Shown piece after piece: positions 58,004 to 64,000 of a stretch of DNA of 64,000 nucleotides (positions within the stretch are counted from its first letter, which is position 1; each line of letters opens with the position of its first letter). Position numbers and translations under genes: made by a program. Source of the DNA: Salinilacustrithrix sp003476595 (lineage in GTDB: Bacteria > Actinomycetota > Acidimicrobiia > Acidimicrobiales > Salinilacustritrichaceae); the NCBI GenBank assembly GCA_963972525.1, contig CAXAUZ010000012.1:1-64000 (forward strand). Reading direction: 5' to 3'. Under the pieces are notes generated by a model. It did not search any database, was not told the DNA's origin, and worked only from the letters and a program-made list of their open reading frames with translations.

Positions 58004-58762
58004 ATGCCCTCGTTCCCGTTCCTCGACCACCCCGGGCCGATCCCGTTCGCCCACCGGGGCGGCGCCTCGGAGGCGCCGGAGAACAGCCTCCCCGCGTTCC
58101 AGCACGCCATCGACCTCGGCTTCCGCTACCTGGAGACCGACGTCCACGCCACCGCCGACGGGGTCCTCGTGGCCTTCCACGACGACGTGCTCGACCGGGT
58201 CACCGAGCACCGGGGGCGCATCGACGAGCTCACCTGGTCCGAGGTCGCCGACACCCGGATCGACGGCCGGGAGCCGATCCCGCTGCTCGAGGACATCCTC
58301 ACCACCTGGCCCGACGCACGGGTGAACATCGACCCCAAGGCCGACTCCGCCGTCGAGCCCCTCGTCGAGGTCCTGCGCCGCACCCGCGCGATCGACCGGG
58401 TCTGCGTCGGGTCCTTCTCCGACGAGCGGATCGACCGGGTGCGCGACGCCCTCGGCCCCGAGCTGTGCACCGGCATGGGCCCCGACGAGTTCGTCGGCCT
58501 CATCCGCGCCTTCCAGGGCGAGGACGTCACCTTCCGGTCCCAGGCCGCCCAGATCCCGCCCCGGGACCACGAGGGCCGGCCGCTGGCCAGCCGCGAGCTG
58601 GTCGAGGTCGCCCACGCCAACGGGATCGTCGTGCACGTCTGGACCATCGACGACCCCGACGAGATGCGCTCGCTGCTCGACGCCGGCGTCGACGGGATCA
58701 TGACCGACCGGCCCGCCGTGCTCCGCGAGGTCTTCGAGGCGCGGGGGATCTGGCACCCGTGA
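58004..58762 (+). CDS. Glycerophosphodiester phosphodiesterase
   Basis: 252 residues. GDPD TIM barrel: PFAHRGGASEAPENSLPAFQ (catalytic HRG), YLETDVHATADGVLVAFHDD (E, D and catalytic HD), and later VHVWTIDDPDEMRSLLDAGV with DGIMTDRP. Cleaves glycerophosphodiesters from lipid turnover. No signal peptide, cytoplasmic type. Overlaps the acyl-CoA ligase start by 4 nt (GTGA). Confidence 0.92.
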   Translation: MPSFPFLDHPGPIPFAHRGGASEAPENSLPAFQHAIDLGFRYLETDVHATADGVLVAFHDDVLDRVTEHRGRIDELTWSEVADTRIDGREPIPLLEDILTTWPDARVNIDPKADSAVEPLVEVLRRTRAIDRVCVGSFSDERIDRVRDALGPELCTGMGPDEFVGLIRAFQGEDVTFRSQAAQIPPRDHEGRPLASRELVEVAHANGIVVHVWTIDDPDEMRSLLDAGVDGIMTDRPAVLREVFEARGIWHP

Positions 58763-60261
58763 AGGTCCCCCTCACCACCCTCGACCTGCTCACCCGCGCC
58801 CGCCGCTACTTCCCCGACCGGATCGGGGTGATCGACGGCGACCGGCAGTGGACCTACGCCGAGTTCGCCGACCGCTGCGACCGCCAGGCGAGGTACCTCA
58901 CCGACGAGCTCGGCGTGCAGCGGGGCGACGTCGTGGCCTGGCTGTGCGGCAACACCCACGAGCTGCTCGAGGCGTACTACGGCGTGCTGCTCGCCGGCGC
59001 CGTGCTGCTCCCCCTCAACATCCGCCTGGCCCCCGCCGAGCTGCGCACCGTGCTGGACCAGTCCGGCGCGACGGTGCTGTTCCGCCACCCCGACCAGACC
59101 GATCCGGAGGCACCGATCCGCCAGGTCGTGCTCGACGCGGGCTTCGAGGAGGCGCTCGCCCGCCAGGCGGCCGGCGCGGTCGAGCCCGACGTCCGCGACG
59201 AGGACGACCCGGCGGAGATCTTCTTCACCAGCGGCAGCACCGGGATGCCCAAGGGCGCCGTGCTCACCCACCGGAACCTGTACCTCCACGCCGTCCACAA
59301 CGCGCTCACCAACGCCATCACCGGCGACGACGTCATCCTTCACCTGGTGCCGCTGTTCCACGTCAACGGCTGGGGCACCCCGCACTACCTGACCGGCCTC
59401 GGCGGCACCCACGTGATGCTCCCCCGCTTCGACGCAGGCGAGGTCCTGCGCCTGATCGAGGCCCACGGCGTCACCCGCCTGTTCGCCGTGCCCGCCATGG
59501 TGCGGATGCTGCTCGACCACCCCGACGCGGCCACCCGGGACCTGTCCTCGGTGCGGACCGCGTCGATCGGCGGGGCGCCCGTGAGCCCGGCGATGCTCAC
59601 CGAGATCGAGACCGCGTTCGGGTGCACGGCGATCTGCGGCTACGGCATGACCGAGGCCAGCCCGACCCTCACCCGCTCACTGGACAAGCCCGGCGAGGCA
59701 CCCTCCGCCGAGCGGCGCTCCACCACCGGCCTGCCCATCGTCGGCGCCGACGTGCGGGTGCTCGGCGACGGCGACGTCGAGGTCCCCTGGGACGGGGAGA
59801 CCGTGGGCGAGGTGTGCGCTCGCTCCAACCACGTCATGGCCGGCTACCTGGATGCCCCCGAGGCCACGGCCGAGGTGATCCGGGACGGCTGGCTGCGCAC
59901 CGGGGACCTGGCCATCGTGCGACCCGACGGCTACCTGCAGATCGTCGACCGCAAGAAGGACCTGATCATCAGCGGCGGCGAGAACATCGCCACCCCCGAG
60001 GTCGAGCACGCCCTCTGCGAGCACCCCGCCGTCCGCGAGGCCGCCGTGGTCGGCCGGCCCGACGCCCGCTGGGGCGAGGTGCCCGTCGCCTACGTGTCCC
60101 TGCACGCCGACGCCTCGACCGGCGAGGACGAGCTCATCGCCTTCGTCCGGGAGCGGCTCGCCCACTTCAAGGCACCCAAGGGCGTGGTCATCCTCGGCGA
60201 GCTGCCCAAGGTCGGCACCGGCAAGATCGACAAGAGCGGCCTCCGGGCGCGGGCGGACTAG
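58759..60261 (+). CDS. AMP-forming acyl-CoA ligase
   Basis: 500 residues, GTG overlapping the GDPD stop. EIFFTSGSTGMPKGAVLTHR (P-loop), GYGMTEASPT, RTGDLAIVRPDGYLQIVDRKKD and GTGKIDKSGLRARA (catalytic Lys). Activates a fatty or other carboxylic acid. Its coupling with GDPD suggests use of lipid breakdown products, which is inference. Distinct from the paralogue at 54519. Confidence 0.92.
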   Translation: MKVPLTTLDLLTRARRYFPDRIGVIDGDRQWTYAEFADRCDRQARYLTDELGVQRGDVVAWLCGNTHELLEAYYGVLLAGAVLLPLNIRLAPAELRTVLDQSGATVLFRHPDQTDPEAPIRQVVLDAGFEEALARQAAGAVEPDVRDEDDPAEIFFTSGSTGMPKGAVLTHRNLYLHAVHNALTNAITGDDVILHLVPLFHVNGWGTPHYLTGLGGTHVMLPRFDAGEVLRLIEAHGVTRLFAVPAMVRMLLDHPDAATRDLSSVRTASIGGAPVSPAMLTEIETAFGCTAICGYGMTEASPTLTRSLDKPGEAPSAERRSTTGLPIVGADVRVLGDGDVEVPWDGETVGEVCARSNHVMAGYLDAPEATAEVIRDGWLRTGDLAIVRPDGYLQIVDRKKDLIISGGENIATPEVEHALCEHPAVREAAVVGRPDARWGEVPVAYVSLHADASTGEDELIAFVRERLAHFKAPKGVVILGELPKVGTGKIDKSGLRARAD

Positions 60262-60267
60262 TCACCC

Positions 60268-60606
60268 ATGCACCCCGGTCACGCCGAGCGGCTCGCCGAG
60301 GAGCGGGCCCGGACCGTGCGCCAGATCGAGTCGCTCCAGGAGAGCTTCGACGACATCGTCGCCGCGTCCGAGCAGGTCGCCATTGACGACGAGCACGACC
60401 CGGAGGGCCACACCATCGCATGGGAGCGCCAGCAGGTGGCCGCCCTGCTCACCTCGGCCCGGACCCGCCTCGGCGAGCTGGATCTGGCCATCCGGCGGGT
60501 CGAGGGTGGTGACTACGGCCGCTGCGAGGTCTGCGGGCGACCCATCCCCGACGAGCGCCTCGAGGCCGTCCCCACCGCCGCCACCTGCGTGTCCTGCGCG
60601 GACTAG
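60268..60606 (+). CDS. DksA/TraR-type zinc finger protein
   Basis: 112 residues. Helical coiled-coil start (ERLAEERARTVRQIESLQES), second helix, then C4 zinc finger Cys86, Cys89, Cys107, Cys110 (GRCEVCGRPI ... TCVSC). Probably contacts RNA polymerase secondary channel. The coiled-coil tip lacks the classic DksA Asp pair as far as visible, so the precise role is open. Six bases after the acyl-CoA ligase. Confidence 0.88.
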   Translation: MHPGHAERLAEERARTVRQIESLQESFDDIVAASEQVAIDDEHDPEGHTIAWERQQVAALLTSARTRLGELDLAIRRVEGGDYGRCEVCGRPIPDERLEAVPTAATCVSCAD

Positions 60607-60620
60607 TCACCTCGGGCTGG

Positions 60621-62030
60621 TCACAGCAGCACGTTCGGGTTCAGGATCCCGTCGGGGTCGAGGGCGGCCTTGATCGCCCGCATGCCGGCGACGTCCCCGG
60701 CGGCCCGGTCCCGCAGCAGCCACGCCCGCTTGGCCTTGCCGATGCCGTGCTCGGCGCTCACCGAGCCGCCGTCGGTCACCACCCGGCCGAGGACGGTATC
60801 GGCGACGGCATCCGGCGCAACACCAGCCGTGCCACTTCGGAGAGGGCCAGTTCCGGAAGGGGCGGGGGTCGAGGTGACGTTGACGTGGAGGTTGCCGTCG
60901 CCGAGGTGGCCGAAGATCCACACCCGTGCATCGGGGTCGACGGCGCGGATCAGGTCGGGGACCTGCTCGACGAAGCGGGCCAGGCGCGGCGAGGGCACCG
61001 TGACGTCGTACTTCCGAGGCACCCCGAGGTGGGCGATGGCCTCGGTGTGGACCTCCCGCACGTGCCACAGGGCGGCGGCCCGGGCCGCGTCGGTGGCGAC
61101 CGCCACGTCGAGCACACCCGGATGGGCATCCAGGGCCGCCGCGAGCGCGTCCGTCGGGTCGGGCGGCCCGACCGCCTCGACCACCACCTGCACCGGAGGC
61201 ACCGGATCCAGCACGGGGGCGACGCCGGTCTGCTCCGCGACGAGGCGGGCCCCGTCGGCGAGCACCAGCTCGGCGGCCTCGAGCGTCGGAACCGCTCTGC
61301 GCAGGTGACCGATGAGGGAGACGGCGTCGGCCACCGTGGCCAGCCCGATCAGGCTGGTCACCGTCGGGCCGGCCGCCGGGACCAGGGCGAGGCGGACCCG
61401 GGTCACGACGCCGAGCGTGCCCTCGCTGCCGCAGAGCAGGCCGGCCAGGTCGTAGCCGGTGTTGTCCTTGACCAGCCCGTCCAGGCGGGACACGACGTCA
61501 CCGGTGCCGAGCACCGCCTCCACGCCGAGCAGCTGGCGGCGCGTCGTGCCGTGGCGGAGCACCCGCAGGCCGCCGGCGTTGGTGGCGACCGTGCCGCCGA
61601 TGGTGGCGGAGTCCCGCGCCGCCAGGTCGACGCCGTAGCGCCAGCCGGCATCCGCCGCCGCCCGCTGCACCGCGGCCAGGGTCTCCCCGGCGCCGGCGGT
61701 GAGCTGCCCGGCGTCGGTGTCGACCTCGGTGATGCCGGCCAGGCGCGAGGTGGAGAGCACCACCTCCCCGGCGAGGGGCACGCCGCCACCCACCAGGCCG
61801 GTGTTGCCGCCCTGGGGGACGAGCGCGATCCGGTCCCGGCGGCAGGCGGCGACGACCTCGGCCACCTCGTCGGTCGACCCGGGTCGCACCACCGCAGGCG
61901 AGGACCCGACGAAGCCGCCGGTCCAGTCCACGACGTGGGAGGCCACGACGTCGGGATCCACGAGCACGTGCTCGTCGCCGACGACGGACCGCAGGGCGCG
62001 CAGCATCGAGCGCAGTCGGTGGTCCTCCAC
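60621..62030 (-). CDS. FAD-linked oxidase (glycolate/D-lactate oxidase-type)
   Basis: 469 residues from a GTG at 62030 (an internal ATG at 62006 is an alternative). FAD-binding PCMH segment VPQGGNTGLVGGGVPLAG, ARDSATIGGTVATNAGG, and C-terminal oxidase half with VWIFGHLGDGNLHVNV and VSAEHGIGKAKR (metal and substrate His). Oxidises a 2-hydroxy acid; the acid is unknown. Divergent from ggt, 31 bp apart. Confidence 0.87.
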   Translation of the reverse strand: MEDHRLRSMLRALRSVVGDEHVLVDPDVVASHVVDWTGGFVGSSPAVVRPGSTDEVAEVVAACRRDRIALVPQGGNTGLVGGGVPLAGEVVLSTSRLAGITEVDTDAGQLTAGAGETLAAVQRAAADAGWRYGVDLAARDSATIGGTVATNAGGLRVLRHGTTRRQLLGVEAVLGTGDVVSRLDGLVKDNTGYDLAGLLCGSEGTLGVVTRVRLALVPAAGPTVTSLIGLATVADAVSLIGHLRRAVPTLEAAELVLADGARLVAEQTGVAPVLDPVPPVQVVVEAVGPPDPTDALAAALDAHPGVLDVAVATDAARAAALWHVREVHTEAIAHLGVPRKYDVTVPSPRLARFVEQVPDLIRAVDPDARVWIFGHLGDGNLHVNVTSTPAPSGTGPLRSGTAGVAPDAVADTVLGRVVTDGGSVSAEHGIGKAKRAWLLRDRAAGDVAGMRAIKAALDPDGILNPNVLL

Positions 62031-62047
62031 CTGCCAAGTGTGCCCGG

Positions 62048-62053
62048 TACGGT
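62048..62053 (+). promoter_or_regulatory. Candidate -10 box for gamma-glutamyltransferase gene
   Basis: TACGGT, 8 nt before the GTG at 62062; near-leaderless arrangement. Confidence 0.4.
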
Positions 62054-62061
62054 CCGCCGGC

Positions 62062-63654
<1,593 letters not shown>

Positions 63655-63776
63655 TCCAGGACCGGCGCGGATGCGTCACGCCCTCGCGCGGTTCGCTCTG
63701 GCGGCTTCGCCGCCGAGGGCCCGTGTCTCTGGGTCGCCTCGCCTGCCGGCTCGGCTCCTGCTGATCAGCCCGCGGA
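63655..63776. terminator. Convergent intergenic hairpins
   Basis: Stem GGCGGC-TTC-GCCGCC (63700-63714) inside a larger CCCTC...GAGGG pair (63681-63719) after the ggt stop; CTGATC/GATCAG (63761-63780) near the end of the next gene. Good candidate for a bidirectional terminator without a T-run. Confidence 0.6.
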
Positions 63777-64000
63777 TCAGCTGGGGTCGGTGAAGGACGG
63801 GTCCCGCTTCTCGAAGCCCGACATCACGGCCTCGACCTGGTTGGGGCTCCCGATCAGCGCACCGATCTCGCGTCGCTCGTCGGCGAACTGCTGCTCGATC
63901 GGCACCAACCCGGACTGGTTCAGCAGGCGCTTGGCCGCCCGCACCGCGTCGGGGCTCTTGCCGGCGATCTCGGCAGCGAGCGCCTTGGCCTCGGCGAGCG
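63777..64000 (-). CDS. Crotonase-family protein, C-terminal part
   Basis: Truncated by the window edge; the last 74 codons are visible. ALAAEIAGKSPDAVRAAKRL, LVPIEQQFADERREIGALIG and EAVMSGFEKRDPSFTDPS match the C-terminal helices of enoyl-CoA hydratase/isomerase proteins. Active-site part is outside the window, so the reaction cannot be judged. Confidence 0.8.
   Translation of the reverse strand, partial: LAEAKALAAEIAGKSPDAVRAAKRLLNQSGLVPIEQQFADERREIGALIGSPNQVEAVMSGFEKRDPSFTDPS

Overview
High-GC DNA (roughly 70 percent G+C) with frequent GTG starts and many 1-8 nt gene overlaps. It carries a complete Pup-proteasome cluster (mpa, dop, pup, prcB, prcA, pafA, pafB, pafC), a fused F420 gene (fbiC), a long actinobacterial transaldolase, a MarP-like protease, DUF3151 and FbiC-type radical SAM domains. 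Together these point to a chromosomal segment of an actinobacterium. Paired TtuA/TtuB, abundant acyl-CoA enzymes and an Asp-ligated ferredoxin would suit the class Acidimicrobiia, but that placement is inference. I see no rRNA, tRNA, CRISPR array, insertion sequence, integrase or phage module; the window looks like core chromosome.

Layout. 0-10.7 kb: the protein-degradation island, all on the minus strand, read mpa > dop > pup > prcB > prcA > STAS gene > pafA > DUF3866 gene > pafB > pafC > lepB. 10.9-19.3 kb: a ferredoxin, an aminotransferase, two bacterial PH-domain membrane proteins, a MarP-like protease, the tRNA T-loop operon ttuB-ttuA-trmI, three small membrane genes including a holin-X-like protein, and a Lon N-domain protein. 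19.4-28.2 kb: a D-aminoacylase-type amidohydrolase, DacB, an NDP-forming acyl-CoA synthetase, a TetR regulator, NagA, and a FIST sensor pair. 28.3-33.6 kb: tkt-tal-pgl followed by a HAMP adenylate cyclase. 33.6-36.4 kb: a DUF222/HNH nuclease, about 570 bp without a gene, and a GNAT-like protein. 36.5-44.2 kb: fbiC, a response regulator, a LOG-acyl-CoA dehydrogenase-crotonase operon, a Cys-rich protein and a lipoprotein. 44.3-54.4 kb: RNase D, a MobA-rhodanese fusion, a metzincin-like lipoprotein, DUF3151, pyruvate kinase, ArfB, an acyl-CoA dehydrogenase with a TetR-type operator, a flavin reductase, a RIO kinase and a SirB1-like protein. 54.5-64 kb: two AMP-forming acyl-CoA ligases, an MFS transporter, LOG, GDPD, a DksA-type protein, an FAD-linked oxidase, gamma-glutamyltransferase and a truncated crotonase.

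How parts work together. Mpa feeds pupylated proteins to the PrcA/PrcB chamber, PafA attaches Pup, Dop removes it, and PafB/PafC are the DNA-damage regulators normally linked to it. TtuB would carry sulfur for TtuA to thiolate U54, next to TrmI, which methylates A58 of the same T-loop. Tkt, Tal and Pgl serve the pentose phosphate pathway. Several acyl-CoA genes suggest fatty-acid or steroid-like catabolism.

Regulatory grammar. A TAnnnT hexamer sits 6-10 nt in front of about two dozen start codons, which suggests widespread leaderless transcription and also supports many of the GTG starts chosen here. The least ordinary items are the ttuB product ending in GGA, a leader with a Shine-Dalgarno-preceded 17-codon ORF and two hairpins before the RIO kinase, the MobA-rhodanese fusion, an acyl-CoA dehydrogenase/crotonase pair that lacks the usual catalytic glutamates, and a divergent promoter whose two -10 boxes share one TA.
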